Assembly (NCBI RefSeq): GCF_001025175.1
Contig: NZ_AP012324.1
Coordinates: 496,001-560,000, forward strand
DNA: 64,000 nt
Direction: 5' to 3'
From: Bifidobacterium breve DSM 20213 = JCM 1192
Lineage (GTDB): Bacteria > Actinomycetota > Actinomycetes > Actinomycetales > Bifidobacteriaceae
A program made the position numbers and the translations under genes. This document shows, piece after piece, positions 31,543 through 45,012 of this stretch. The notes under the pieces are model-generated. The model was not told where the DNA came from. It was given only the letters and a program-made list of their open reading frames with translations, and made no database searches. Each line of letters begins with the position of its first letter. Position 1 is the first letter of the stretch.

Positions 31543-31609
31543 AAAGCATTCTGCAAAAGCCCGAATGCACCCCCTCCGAAGGCGGATATCGATTTGGATG
31601 ACCTTTCGA

Positions 31610-31815
31610 GAGGTCTATTCCCGTTTCGAGGGGCTGATTTCGACCTTTCTGGAGGTCTACTTCCGTTTCAAGGGGCTGATATATGCGAAGACCCCGAGTA
31701 CAAGCGTTGATATTTCAATGTCTGTACTCGGGGTTTCGTCCTTTGACAGCCCCTTGAAACGGAGATAGACCTCCGGCGGATGCCGAATCAGCCCCTCAAA
31801 GCGCCGATAGACCCA
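31610..31815. repeat. long nested palindrome B
   Basis: The inner stem 31687-31701 / 31724-31737 (gaccccgagtac with gtactcgggg) is homologous to hairpin A. Around it ggtctacttccgtttcaagg (31653 on) pairs with its complement ending at 31771 with two mismatches over 25 bp. A second, outer pair of the same module is at 31610-31638 and 31787-31815. Confidence 0.8.
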
Positions 31816-31929
31816 TCTTCTGCGTTCATTTCCACAATGATGGTCGTGCTGCGAGGCTCAGGGTTTCCTCCCTCACGCCTGTCGGCGTTCGTTCGGCGTC
31901 GCTACTCGAAGGCCCACCGGGCCTTCTCC

Positions 31930-32592
31930 TCACGCTCCGCCCTTGAAATTCAGTTGGCGCCAGGCTTCGTAGATGGCGATGGATGCGCAGTTGGTGAGGT
32001 TTAGGGAGCGCAAGGACGGGCGCATGGGCAGTCGCACCTGCTCGGCCACGTGCGGGCCTTCCATGATGTCCATCGGGTCGGGGATGTCGCCGGGCTCGGG
32101 GCCGAACAGCAGGATGTCGGTCGGCTTGTATTCCACTTCGGTGTACAGCTTGGTGGCATGTGCGGTGAACGCGATGATGCGCGAATTGGGCATGGACTCC
32201 ACCAGGTTGTCGAAATTCGGATGCAGCACCACGTGGGCCATGTCGTGGTAGTCGAGGCCTGCTCGGCGCAGCTTGGTGTCGCGCAGGTTGAAACCCAACG
32301 GCTCCACCAAATGCAGGATGGTGCCGGTCACCGCGCACAGGCGGATGGCCGAGCCGGTGTTGCCGGGAATACGCGGTGAGTAGTAGCACAGGTGCGGTGT
32401 TACGGTTTCGGTGGTGGCGGCCTTTTCAGCTGAGAGCATCGCGTCCACCACGGAGATGGGGTTGCCATGCGCGTCGGTTACGAGTTCGTCCGGTCCGTAA
32501 TTCGATTTACGGTACCCGTACTCGAACATCTTCTCGACTTTTGTTTCGGGATTCTGCGCGTTCTGCGAATTCTGTTCTGCCTCGTTCGTCAT
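31930..32592 (-). CDS. tRNA (cytidine/uridine-34 2'-O)-methyltransferase (TrmL, SPOUT)
   Basis: 220 residues from ATG 32592. It methylates the ribose of the wobble base of tRNA-Leu using S-adenosylmethionine. The trefoil-knot motifs are present: IPGNTGSAIRLCAVTG (motif 1), LLFGPEPGDIPD (motif 2) and SLRSLNLTNCASIAIYEAWR (motif 3). An N-terminal ~55-residue acidic extension (EAEQNSQNAQNPETKVEKMF) is not part of the family core of ~155 residues. Divergent from mutY with a shared promoter region; a TATTCT box lies 8 nt before the ATG. Confidence 0.92.
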   Translation of the reverse strand: MTNEAEQNSQNAQNPETKVEKMFEYGYRKSNYGPDELVTDAHGNPISVVDAMLSAEKAATTETVTPHLCYYSPRIPGNTGSAIRLCAVTGTILHLVEPLGFNLRDTKLRRAGLDYHDMAHVVLHPNFDNLVESMPNSRIIAFTAHATKLYTEVEYKPTDILLFGPEPGDIPDPMDIMEGPHVAEQVRLPMRPSLRSLNLTNCASIAIYEAWRQLNFKGGA

Positions 32593-32598
32593 AGCTGC

Positions 32599-32606
32599 TA
32601 AGAATA
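32599..32606. promoter_or_regulatory. overlapping divergent -10 elements of trmL and mutY
   Basis: On the minus strand TATTCT (32606-32601) lies 8 nt before trmL ATG 32592. On the plus strand TAAGAA (32599-32604) lies 8 nt before mutY ATG 32613. The start codons are only 20 bp apart, so both messages would be leaderless and the polymerases would exclude each other. Confidence 0.45.
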
Positions 32607-32612
32607 AGAACG

Positions 32613-33575
32613 ATGAACGACACAGCAATTTCTTTACGGCTCGGCGCATGGTGGGAGGCCAATGCGCGTGACTTGCCATGGCGCTTCGGACGGGCCACGC
32701 CGTGGGGCGTGCTGGTCAGTGAGGTGATGAGCCAGCAGACGCAGATGAGTCGTGTGGTGCCGTATTGGAACGATTGGATGGCGCGCTGGCCTGACGCCCG
32801 TGCTCTTGCCGCAGCACCTAAAGCCGATGTGATCACCGCATGGGGCCGGCTTGGCTATCCTCGCCGTGCGCTGCGATTGCAGGAATGCGCCCGCGTGGTG
32901 GCGGAAGAATATGGCGATGAGCTGCCTCGCACCTACGACGAGCTCGTCGCTCTGCCCGGTATCGGCGACTACACTGCCTCCGCCGTGCTGAGCTTTGCAT
33001 TCGGTGAGCGCATTGCGGTGATCGATACGAATATTCGCCGCGTGCTGAGCCGCGTATTCCTCGGCACCGAATCTCGCGGGGGAGCGGCGAGCCCGGTCGA
33101 ACGCGCGCTCGCCAACCGCATGTTGCCCCAAGACAGGGTTTGTGGGGACGGTGCCGATTGCACGGACCATGCATACCGATCCGGCGAACACACTTTCCTG
33201 CAGCGCAGCGAACCTCCATCGGTCACGTGGAATCAGTCGGTGATGGAATTGGGCGCGGTGGTTTGCACGGCCAAGACGCCGTTATGCGAGATTTGCCCGA
33301 TTGCGGATGATTGTGCATTTCTCAAAGCCGGCCGCCCCGGACTGGGGGAGCGCCGCACCCGCCCGCGGCAGCGATTCCAAGGCACTGATCGTCAGGTGCG
33401 CGGACTGGTGCTTGCGGCGTTGCGCGCATTGCCGGCGAATGACACGCTTGCCAGAGTGGATGCCGAAAACCTATGGAAAGACCAGGTTCAGCTCGACTCC
33501 TGCATCGCGAGCCTTGACGATGACGGGTTGATCGAGATTCTGGAGAATGGTGCCCTTCGTCTGCCCCACGACTGA
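32613..33575 (+). CDS. A/G-specific adenine glycosylase
   Basis: 320 residues. It removes adenine paired with 8-oxoguanine. The helix-hairpin-helix LPGIGDYTASAVLSFAFGER with catalytic Asp in VIDTNIRRVLSR is present, as is the Glu-containing SEVMSQQTQMSRV. The 4Fe-4S ligands CTAKTPLCEICPIADDC follow C-x6-C-x2-C-x5-C. A ~35-residue insertion (QDRVCGDGADCTDHAYRSGE) lies before the cluster. The C-terminal part after the cluster is shorter than in E. coli MutY and has no clear NUDIX-like 8-oxoG recognition domain. Confidence 0.93.
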   Translation: MNDTAISLRLGAWWEANARDLPWRFGRATPWGVLVSEVMSQQTQMSRVVPYWNDWMARWPDARALAAAPKADVITAWGRLGYPRRALRLQECARVVAEEYGDELPRTYDELVALPGIGDYTASAVLSFAFGERIAVIDTNIRRVLSRVFLGTESRGGAASPVERALANRMLPQDRVCGDGADCTDHAYRSGEHTFLQRSEPPSVTWNQSVMELGAVVCTAKTPLCEICPIADDCAFLKAGRPGLGERRTRPRQRFQGTDRQVRGLVLAALRALPANDTLARVDAENLWKDQVQLDSCIASLDDDGLIEILENGALRLPHD

Positions 33576-33738
33576 TTCCGCACAGTGCTATGAAGTGGTT
33601 GAACCGCACACGTGTGAGAGCGTACGCGTGGATGAGCGGATGATATCGCTGAGCGGAATATTGGTCTTGGCTGACATTCTGTGAAAATATGGGACTGCCG
33701 TGCGTGCATGGCGATGACGACCGTACACTGAAGAGGTT

Positions 33739-34557
33739 ATGGCAGTGCAGAGGAATAAGTCAGGTGCGAATCCTAAAAGCGCCGGAGATGGTCGTGGCGG
33801 GTGGGGCGCCCGATGTCTCGCGGCAAAAAACACCTCTCGCAAGTCTGCTTCTCGGAAGTTCTCCAATCCCGTTCGCTCCGGTAGGACTGTCAAAACCGCG
33901 ATACCTGCAAAGACCATCCGGTCTGCCAAGGCAGGTGCTGCCACAAAGCGCACCATCAGTAAGAAGAAGCAGACGATGTACCGTCGCCGCCGCATCGTGG
34001 TTGGTGTGGCATTGGTGTTAGTTCTCGCGCTAATCGTATTTTGCGTCTACAGCCTTGGCCGTGGGGTCGGAGCCATCAACACGGCAATTCATCATGACGA
34101 GGTGTATGCCATTTCCCGCGACACCGTGCCGACGCCGAAGAAAACCAGCGGTGTTAAGGATTGCTCGGCCAAGGATTTGTCGCTTGATCTGAGCTCGGCG
34201 TCCCAATCCGTGCCGGTTGGCGGGTCATTGGAATTCACCGCCAAGATCGTGCATGACGGTTCCGACAGCTGTCTGGTCGATGGATCCGATGCGGGCCGCG
34301 TGCTCACCATTACTTCCGGTCAGCAAACCGTCTATACCTCCGCCTTGTGCGCCACGGATTCCCGCATGCTGTTGATGGCCAAGGGAGACAAAGACATTCA
34401 GCAGCTCAAATGGAATGCCGATTCCAATGCCGCGCTGACCGAGTGCACGGATGAGGCGGACTGGCCTCGCGTGAACGCGGGAACGTATGTGGCTCGGCTG
34501 AGTCTGAAGGATCATCCCAAGGTGAAGAGCGATCCGGTGACGTTTACGGTGGAGTAA
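33739..34557 (+). CDS. single-pass membrane protein of unknown function
   Basis: 272 residues. The first ~80 residues are strongly basic (Lys/Arg/Ser-rich: KNTSRKSASRKFSN, KRTISKKKQTMYRRRR) and cytosolic. A single membrane helix follows (IVVGVALVLVLALIVFCVYS, ~86-105). The outside domain of ~160 residues has four cysteines (VKDCSAKDL, DSCLVDGS, SALCATDS, TECTDEAD) that could form two disulfides, in a beta-rich Ig-like pattern ending KDHPKVKSDPVTFTVE. The basic tail could touch nucleic acid or membrane lipids. The family is common in Bifidobacterium but unnamed. AAGAGG precedes the ATG, and TACACT lies 9 nt before it. Confidence 0.78.
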   Translation: MAVQRNKSGANPKSAGDGRGGWGARCLAAKNTSRKSASRKFSNPVRSGRTVKTAIPAKTIRSAKAGAATKRTISKKKQTMYRRRRIVVGVALVLVLALIVFCVYSLGRGVGAINTAIHHDEVYAISRDTVPTPKKTSGVKDCSAKDLSLDLSSASQSVPVGGSLEFTAKIVHDGSDSCLVDGSDAGRVLTITSGQQTVYTSALCATDSRMLLMAKGDKDIQQLKWNADSNAALTECTDEADWPRVNAGTYVARLSLKDHPKVKSDPVTFTVE

Positions 34558-34662
34558 TTGGAGGGGGCTGCTCCGGGCTTCTCTCCGCCCTCGCCCGTGT
34601 GAGGTCGGCCTCGGTATCAGCGGGAAGTCGCGCAAAAGATGTCCTGCTATAGCGTTATTCTT

Positions 34663-34691
34663 TTGACTTCGCATGAGGTGTGTCATATTGC
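34663..34691 (+). promoter_or_regulatory. rpoB promoter candidate
   Basis: TTGACT (34663-34668), 17 bp spacer, TATTGC (34686-34691). It would give a ~95 nt leader before the rpoB start at 34792, in the 234 bp gap after the membrane-protein gene. Confidence 0.45.
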
Positions 34692-34791
34692 GGGCATGCC
34701 ATCGACAATGAAGCGTCCGCATAGGCATATGGTGGCCATGCCGGCGCTCCCAGGGGAATTATTAATCTAAGCGAGCGATAAGGAACGTCCA

Positions 34792-37700
34792 TTGGCTACT
34801 GAGTCTACGACGAACACCACCACCATCATCGCACGCGCCGACCAGCATGATATTGACCTGCACAAGGCGTCGGATCGCGTGAACTTCGGTTCCATCAAGG
34901 AACCCATCGATGTGCCCTACCTGCTGGGCGTGCAGACCGACAGCTTCGATTGGCTGATCGGCAACGAACGCTGGAAGGCGCGCGTCGAGGAGGACGAAAA
35001 GAACGGCACTAACACCGTGGCCCACACCTCCGGCCTCGATGAGGTCTTCAACGAGATCTCTCCGATCGAGAACTTCGCTCAGACCATGAGCCTGACCTTC
35101 TCCGATCCGTACTTCGAAGAGCCGCGTCACACCGTGCAGGAATGCAAGGAGAAGGATTACACCTACTCCGCACCGCTGTACGTGAACGCCGAGTTCGAGA
35201 ACGGCGACACCGGCGAGATCAAGTCCCAGACCGTGTTCATGGGTGACTTCCCGCTGCAGACCCCGCACGGCACCTTTATCATCGGCGGCACCGAGCGAGT
35301 CATCGTCTCCCAGCTCGTGCGCTCCCCGGGCGTCTACTTCGATCGTCAGCAGGACCGTACTTCCGACAAGGAAGTCTTCGGCGCGAAGATTATCCCGTCC
35401 CGCGGCGCATGGCTTGAGTTCGAGGTCGATAAGAAGGATCAGCCGCAGGTGCGCGTGGACCGCAAGCGCAAGCAGTCCGCCATCGTGTTCCTCATGGCCA
35501 TCGGCATGACCAAGTCCGAGATCGCCAAGGCCTTCAAGGACTACCCGCTGGTGCTCGATGCACTCGAGAAGGAAACCCTCGAGACCCAGGACGAGGCCCT
35601 TGTTGACCTCTACCGCAAGATTCGTCCGGCTGACACCCCGACCCCCGAGGCCGGCAAGAACCTGTTGGACTCCTTCTACTTCAACACCAAGCGTTACGAT
35701 CTGGCCCGCGTCGGCCGTTACAAGATCAACCGCAAGCTGGGCGTTGAGGCCGACTTCAACGATCGTTCCCTCCACCAGGAGGACATCATCGCCACCATCA
35801 AGTACTTGGTGGCCCTGCACGATGGTGCTGCGACCTTCCCGGGCAAGCGCAACGGCGAAGATGTTGACCTGCGCGTGGACGTTGACGATATCGACCACTT
35901 CGGCAACCGTCGTATCCGTCAGGTCGGTGAGCTGGTCCAGAACCAGCTGCGTACCGGTCTGTCCCGTATGGAGCGCGTGGTACGCGAGCGTATGACCACT
36001 CAGGACGCCGAGGCCATCACCCCGCAGTCCCTGATCAACATCCGCCCGGTGAACGCCACCATCAAGGAGTTCTTCGGCACCTCCCAGCTCTCCCAGTTCA
36101 TGGACCAGAACAACCCGCTGTCCGGTGTGACGAACAAGCGTCGTCTCTCCGCTTTGGGCCCCGGCGGTCTGTCCCGCGATCGCGCCTCCATGGAGGTCCG
36201 CGACGTGCACCCGTCCCACTTTGGCCGTATGTGCCCGATCGAGTCTCCTGAAGGCCCGAACATCGGTCTGATTGGTTCTCTGGCAACCTTCGGCCGCGTC
36301 AACCCGTTCGGCTTCATCGAGACCCCGTACCGCAAGGTCGTCAACGGCCACGTGACCGACGAGGTCGAGTACATGACCGCTGACCGTGATCTCGACCACG
36401 TCATCGCCCAGGCCAACCAGGAACTTGACGAGAACGGCAACTTCGTCTCCAAGTCCGCCCTTGCCCGAGTCGGCGAGGAAGAGGCAGTCGATGTGCCGGT
36501 GAGCTCCGTGGATTACATGGATGTCTCCCCGCGTCAGATGGTCTCCCTCGGTGCCTCCCTGATTCCGTTCCTGGAGCATGATGAGGGCCACCGTGCACTG
36601 ATGGGTACCAACATGCAGCGTCAGGCCGTGCCGCTGATCGAATCCGAGCGCCCGCTGGTGGGTACCGGTTCCGAATGGCGCGCCGCCAACGATTCCGGCG
36701 ACGTCATCAAGGCCGACAAAGACGGTGTGGTCACCTACGTGTCCGCCGACCTGATCCGTGTGATGAACGACGACGGCACCACCAGCTCCTACAAGCTGGC
36801 TAAGTTCCAGCGTTCCAACCAGACCACCTGCTACAATCAGCGCCCGATCATCCACGATGGCGAGCGTGTGGAGGCCGGCTCGGTGCTGGCCGATGGTCCT
36901 GCCATCCAGAAGGGCGACCTGGCCCTAGGCAAGAACCTGCTCATCGCCTTCATGCCGTGGAACGGCTACAACTACGAGGATGCTGTGATCATCTCCCAGC
37001 GCCTCGTGCAGGACGACACCCTCTCCTCCATCCACATCGAGGAGTACGAGATTGACGCCCGCGAAACCAAGCTGGGCGCCGAAGAGATTACCCGCGACCT
37101 GCCGAACGTCGGCGAGGACGCTGTGGCCAACCTTGATGAGCGCGGCATCATCCGCATCGGCGCCGAGGTCGAGGCCGGCGACATTCTGGTCGGTAAGGTC
37201 ACCCCGAAGGGTGAGACCGAGCTGACCCCGGAGGAGCGCCTGCTGCGTGCCATCTTCGGCGAGAAGTCCCGCGAGGTGCGTGACACCTCCCTGCGTGTGC
37301 CCCACGGCGAGACCGGTACGGTCATCGGCGTCAAGGAGATTACCCGCGAGGATGCCGAGGAGGACGGCGACGAGCTGCCCAACGGCGTCAACCAGATGAT
37401 CCGCGTCTACATCGCCCAGCACCGTAAGATCACGGTGGGCGACAAGCTCTCCGGCCGCCATGGCAACAAGGGCTGCATCTCCCGCATCCTGCCGGAAGAG
37501 GATATGCCGTTCCTTGCCGACGGTACTCCGGTCGACATCATGTTGAACCCGCTGGGTGTGCCTTCCCGAATGAACCTCGGTCAGGTGCTTGAGCTGCACC
37601 TCGGCTGGATTGCTCACTCCGGTTGGGACATCTCTTTGGATCCGAATCTGGAAGCCGAGTGGAAGAAGCTGATTCCGTCCGGTGCCGAGAAGGCCGAGCC

Positions 37701-38355
37701 GAACACCCCGGTCGCCACCCCGGTGTTCGACGGTGTCAAGCCGGAAGTCCTGAGGGGTCTGCTGTCCACCACGCTGCCGAACCGTGACGGCGACCGTCTC
37801 GTGGGCCCCGACGGCAAGGCGACTCTGTTCGACGGCCGCACCGGTGAGCCGTACACCAAGCAGATTTCCGTGGGCTACATGTACATGCTGAAGCTGCACC
37901 ACCTGGTCGACGACAAGATTCACGCCCGCTCCACCGGCCCGTACTCCATGATCACCCAGCAGCCGCTCGGTGGTAAGGCCCAGTTCGGTGGCCAGCGCTT
38001 CGGCGAGATGGAGGTGTGGGCCCTCGAGGCCTACGGTGCCGCCTACACGCTGCACGAAATGATGACCACCAAATCCGATGACGTCGACGGCCGCGTGCGC
38101 GTCTACGGCGCCATCGTCAAGGGCGATAACCTGCCGCCGGCAGGCATCCCTGAGTCGTTCAAGGTGCTCCTGAAGGAAATGCAGTCCCTGTCCCTGAACG
38201 TCGAGGTGCTCAACGCCGAAGGCGTGGCCATCGACATGAAGGACGAGGAAGACGATCCGGTGAGTTCCGCCGACGATCTCGGCTTCAACATTGGTGCCCG
38301 CCCCGACGCGGCCGCCAAGGAAGACCAGAAGGCCGAAGAACCCGAATACCAGTGA
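34792..38355 (+). CDS. RNA polymerase beta subunit
   Basis: 1187 residues with a TTG start behind AAGGAA. All conserved RpoB regions are present, including the rifampicin pocket ([20 protein letters not shown], then [16 protein letters not shown]) at ~428-460, the catalytic-centre part ([20 protein letters not shown]) and the C-terminal clamp ([20 protein letters not shown], then [12 protein letters not shown]). At the position of E. coli His526 there is Asn448. Codon use is very biased to G/C third positions, as expected for a highly expressed gene. It forms an operon with rpoC, with a long hairpin between them. Confidence 0.98.
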   Translation: MATESTTNTTTIIARADQHDIDLHKASDRVNFGSIKEPIDVPYLLGVQTDSFDWLIGNERWKARVEEDEKNGTNTVAHTSGLDEVFNEISPIENFAQTMSLTFSDPYFEEPRHTVQECKEKDYTYSAPLYVNAEFENGDTGEIKSQTVFMGDFPLQTPHGTFIIGGTERVIVSQLVRSPGVYFDRQQDRTSDKEVFGAKIIPSRGAWLEFEVDKKDQPQVRVDRKRKQSAIVFLMAIGMTKSEIAKAFKDYPLVLDALEKETLETQDEALVDLYRKIRPADTPTPEAGKNLLDSFYFNTKRYDLARVGRYKINRKLGVEADFNDRSLHQEDIIATIKYLVALHDGAATFPGKRNGEDVDLRVDVDDIDHFGNRRIRQVGELVQNQLRTGLSRMERVVRERMTTQDAEAITPQSLINIRPVNATIKEFFGTSQLSQFMDQNNPLSGVTNKRRLSALGPGGLSRDRASMEVRDVHPSHFGRMCPIESPEGPNIGLIGSLATFGRVNPFGFIETPYRKVVNGHVTDEVEYMTADRDLDHVIAQANQELDENGNFVSKSALARVGEEEAVDVPVSSVDYMDVSPRQMVSLGASLIPFLEHDEGHRALMGTNMQRQAVPLIESERPLVGTGSEWRAANDSGDVIKADKDGVVTYVSADLIRVMNDDGTTSSYKLAKFQRSNQTTCYNQRPIIHDGERVEAGSVLADGPAIQKGDLALGKNLLIAFMPWNGYNYEDAVIISQRLVQDDTLSSIHIEEYEIDARETKLGAEEITRDLPNVGEDAVANLDERGIIRIGAEVEAGDILVGKVTPKGETELTPEERLLRAIFGEKSREVRDTSLRVPHGETGTVIGVKEITREDAEEDGDELPNGVNQMIRVYIAQHRKITVGDKLSGRHGNKGCISRILPEEDMPFLADGTPVDIMLNPLGVPSRMNLGQVLELHLGWIAHSGWDISLDPNLEAEWKKLIPSGAEKAEPNTPVATPVFDGVKPEVLRGLLSTTLPNRDGDRLVGPDGKATLFDGRTGEPYTKQISVGYMYMLKLHHLVDDKIHARSTGPYSMITQQPLGGKAQFGGQRFGEMEVWALEAYGAAYTLHEMMTTKSDDVDGRVRVYGAIVKGDNLPPAGIPESFKVLLKEMQSLSLNVEVLNAEGVAIDMKDEEDDPVSSADDLGFNIGARPDAAAKEDQKAEEPEYQ

Positions 38356-38363
38356 TTCCACGG

Positions 38364-38400
38364 GTTGTCGCCTGCCGCGCCTAGAGCGGCGGGCGACAAC
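38364..38400 (+). promoter_or_regulatory. intercistronic hairpin between rpoB and rpoC
   Basis: gttgtcgcctgccgc (38364-38378) pairs with gcggcgggcgacaac (38386-38400) over 15 bp with one G-T pair and a 7 nt loop. There is no T-run, so it is more likely an RNA processing or stabilising element than a full terminator. Confidence 0.6.
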
Positions 38401-38445
38401 TCCACACAGCGTGAACGAAAACTTTTAACAGAAACGGATTAACAA

Positions 38446-42483
<4,038 letters not shown>

Positions 42484-42544
42484 TCACTTCCCGATGGCTG
42501 TGATCCAGCCGCGTATGAATATGAGTTCATGCGCATGATTGACA

Positions 42545-42583
42545 GGCGATGGCCCGGAACTGGTATGGTTCCGGGCCATCGCC
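42545..42583. terminator. bidirectional terminator between rpoC and the tgm-like gene
   Basis: ggcgatggcccggaac (42545-42560) and gttccgggccatcgcc (42568-42583) form a perfect 16 bp stem with a 7 nt loop. It ends the plus-strand rpoBC message and the minus-strand operon, whose last stop codon is at 42583. Confidence 0.85.
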
Positions 42584-45012
42584 TATTTGCGGCTTGGATC
42601 TGCGGGCCTCGTGTTCTGGGGCTGGTACTGATGCCGGTTGTCGCGGTTTGCCCGACTTGGGCGAGATGTGGAACTTGTGCGGTGTATGCGGCCTGCTGAC
42701 CCGGTTTTAAGTATTTCGGCGCGAGACGGAGAACGAGATTGACGAGGTATGCGAACGGTCACTCCCCGCAAGGACAGTTGCGTTCTAAACCGCTTGAGAC
42801 GCGGCATGGATCGCAGCATGGCGGTACGCAGCCGTTTCACGCTGGTCCAATATTGAGTGGACTGTGCGGGTGTGATATTCCGCCCGGAAAAAGTGGCATA
42901 GTCGGCCTCCCTGCCAAGTTGCTGCAACGCCTGATTGGCGATACCAAACTGATGAGCGATGGCATGCGCTTGATTACGCCTGGTGCCGGAAAGTGGTATG
43001 CCGCCGCTTTGTACCGCCAAGGTTCGCAGGGCGTTCCATCCGGCGGCTATACGTGTGCGAGGACTGCCGCGCCGTTGCGCGAGGGCAATCATAAGGGCTT
43101 TGAACGCCAGAATCAGGACGCAAACCGTCAATGTAATCCACAACGGGCTGCTATAGATGGCTGCTGTGCGCGCTGCTCGATGGAACTGTAACCAGAACGA
43201 TTCATCAGATGAAGCGACTTCGGCATCCGTGCCGGATAAAGCACTCTGCCCTCTGACCTGAGTCTGGTCTCGTAACGGATCGATGAATGGAACAGGCGGT
43301 TGGCGCACAAGATTCTTCGGGTCAGGTGGAGCCGAGCTCTGGCTATCATCCGGAATTTTGCTCTCCTTCGGAGTAGGGTAGAACGCCACCCATCCCAGAT
43401 TGCGAAGTTTGATTTCCACCCATGCGGCTATGTCGTCGCCGGTGAAAGTGATCTCGGTGCCACTGCCAGAAGTTTTCTTGCCACGCGCGTTGGTGATGTC
43501 TCCATCCTCATCTTTGGGCAGGAATCCCAATACCACGCGGGAAGACAGTCCCAACTCACGGGCCATCAGGGCCATGGCGGAGGCGTATTGTTCGGAGTCT
43601 CCTACCATGGTGGTTCCGGTAAGCAGTGCGTTTACACGGTAATTGCCATGACCGGCAGCCGAAGGATAGTCGTTCTGCAAGCCGTGGGAGAACCAGCCGG
43701 AGCTCCGCAACATTGCAGCCAAATCTTGGGCTGCGGCACCTCCTCGGGATTGGCCGCCGGCAGCGGCCGAAGCCAGTGTGCTAACTGCATTGGGCACGTC
43801 CAGAGCTTTCGGCTGGCTGATGTTGGCGGCTTTGGCCGTGCTGATTTGTTGGTTGGTAGGGGTGTCGGCAATAATGCCGGATTCGATGTAAGTCAGTCCT
43901 TCGCTGGTTCCTGAGGGGAGTATGGCTGAATTGGTATCGCGGTTGTAATAGAACGGGCTGTTCTCATCTTTGCCGAGGAATTGCACGCCGGTGGCGGCGC
44001 CGGCTAGGGGAAGCCAGACATCAGCGAGTCCTCGGTGCACAGTGAAGGTGGCGGTGAATGCCATGCCGCGTTCATCAGTGCTGATTGTGGTGCCTACTCG
44101 TTGGTAGTTCGCGCAATCGGAGGCTTTGGATGAGTCGGAGAGATTCCACACTGAGCCGTCGAACCAGTCCATCACTGCCAGTCTGACGGGAGTGCCGGCA
44201 GGCAGGTTGGTGATGGTAAGTAGTGTGTCATCTCGATGATCCTTGATATAGGATCTCATGCTGCTCAACGGGCTGGTGTAATCGTAGGGGCTGAGCGGTG
44301 GATTGTACGTGTCTCGCAGTATGAGGCGGTGCGGGGATGCCAGTGCGGAACCGCCGACGGCCAGCCCGGCTGCAAGAGTCACCACGACCAGTGCGCAGAA
44401 CCATCGTTCCCATTCCATAAATTCCAATCGCCATGCCATCCAGATGATGAGCAGCACAGCGAAGGTGATGCCGCATAGGGTTCGATGCCAGCCGTGGCTG
44501 GTGCCAAGAAGTGCGCATACGGTCATGGCTGTGGCCAGTGGAATGGCTGCGATTGCGGACGTCCACGCATGGTCACTGATGGTGAACGTGCCTGCCAGGA
44601 ACGCCAGCCATAATCCGATAGTCCATACGGCCATCAGACTGCCATATGCGGTGCCGACTGGCGGTGCCACCGAGATGAGATATTTGAATGCTCCGAACGT
44701 CATCTCCCATCCCTGGCTCAAGGTATCCAGGCTGGGTATCACGTGAGCGATGGTGGTGGAAGGCAGTGCTATGACTGGGCCGATGATGAATTGGGTCAAC
44801 GTCAGAAAGGTCAGCTGCCACCATATTGTGAGTGAGTATCTGGTTCCGGCGAATGCGATCGCCGTCCCTAGTGCAGTCGAAGGAATGGCTGCCGCAATCC
44901 ACATCATATGGTCCGCGTACACGTCAATGAGGTTCGATTGAGCCAGAACCATCATCAGCGCAATAGCGGCAAGGCTGATGCCCTGTTGTTTCTTGGATTG
45001 TCTGGCAATCAT
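42583..45012 (-). CDS. transglutaminase-like membrane protein lacking catalytic residues
   Basis: 809 residues from ATG 45012, which has GGGAG upstream and overlaps the DUF58 stop by 4 nt (ATGA). Six or seven membrane helices (residues ~10-225) are followed by a DUF3488-type outside region, then a transglutaminase-like fold. One more helix follows (SSPLWITLTVCVLILAFKAL), and a strongly basic cytosolic tail ends the protein. In the transglutaminase fold the usual Cys in GDC is Ser473 (MVGDSEQYASAMALMAR) and the His before AWVE is Ala529 (GDDIAAWVEIKLRNLGWVAF). Cys-type crosslinking activity is therefore unlikely, and a binding or scaffolding role is more plausible. It is the last gene of the kinase-fn3-MoxR-DUF58 operon. 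Confidence 0.88.
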   Translation of the reverse strand: MIARQSKKQQGISLAAIALMMVLAQSNLIDVYADHMMWIAAAIPSTALGTAIAFAGTRYSLTIWWQLTFLTLTQFIIGPVIALPSTTIAHVIPSLDTLSQGWEMTFGAFKYLISVAPPVGTAYGSLMAVWTIGLWLAFLAGTFTISDHAWTSAIAAIPLATAMTVCALLGTSHGWHRTLCGITFAVLLIIWMAWRLEFMEWERWFCALVVVTLAAGLAVGGSALASPHRLILRDTYNPPLSPYDYTSPLSSMRSYIKDHRDDTLLTITNLPAGTPVRLAVMDWFDGSVWNLSDSSKASDCANYQRVGTTISTDERGMAFTATFTVHRGLADVWLPLAGAATGVQFLGKDENSPFYYNRDTNSAILPSGTSEGLTYIESGIIADTPTNQQISTAKAANISQPKALDVPNAVSTLASAAAGGQSRGGAAAQDLAAMLRSSGWFSHGLQNDYPSAAGHGNYRVNALLTGTTMVGDSEQYASAMALMARELGLSSRVVLGFLPKDEDGDITNARGKKTSGSGTEITFTGDDIAAWVEIKLRNLGWVAFYPTPKESKIPDDSQSSAPPDPKNLVRQPPVPFIDPLRDQTQVRGQSALSGTDAEVASSDESFWLQFHRAARTAAIYSSPLWITLTVCVLILAFKALMIALAQRRGSPRTRIAAGWNALRTLAVQSGGIPLSGTRRNQAHAIAHQFGIANQALQQLGREADYATFSGRNITPAQSTQYWTSVKRLRTAMLRSMPRLKRFRTQLSLRGVTVRIPRQSRSPSRAEILKTGSAGRIHRTSSTSRPSRANRDNRHQYQPQNTRPADPSRK

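Larger units (their letters stand above)
31385..31929. other. 545 bp convergent intergenic region rich in nested palindromes
   Basis: Lies between the UPF0210 gene (plus) and trmL (minus). It holds two long hairpins (listed separately) and duplicated ~28 bp modules on both strands. No protein-like frame: the open frames here reflect the repeats. Confidence 0.6.

Noticed and set aside
31520..31768. Short open frames inside the palindromic gap after the UPF0210 gene
   Set aside because: They translate the repeated modules, and their residues follow the palindromes rather than any fold.
34762..36855. A 697-codon open frame antisense to rpoB
   Set aside because: It is the mirror of strongly codon-biased rpoB. 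Its composition (Val/Gly/His/Leu-rich) is typical of antisense frames in high-GC DNA, and it has no ribosome site or family match.
36925..38361. 478-codon frame antisense to the 3' half of rpoB
   Set aside because: Shadow of a highly expressed gene, without any recognisable domain.
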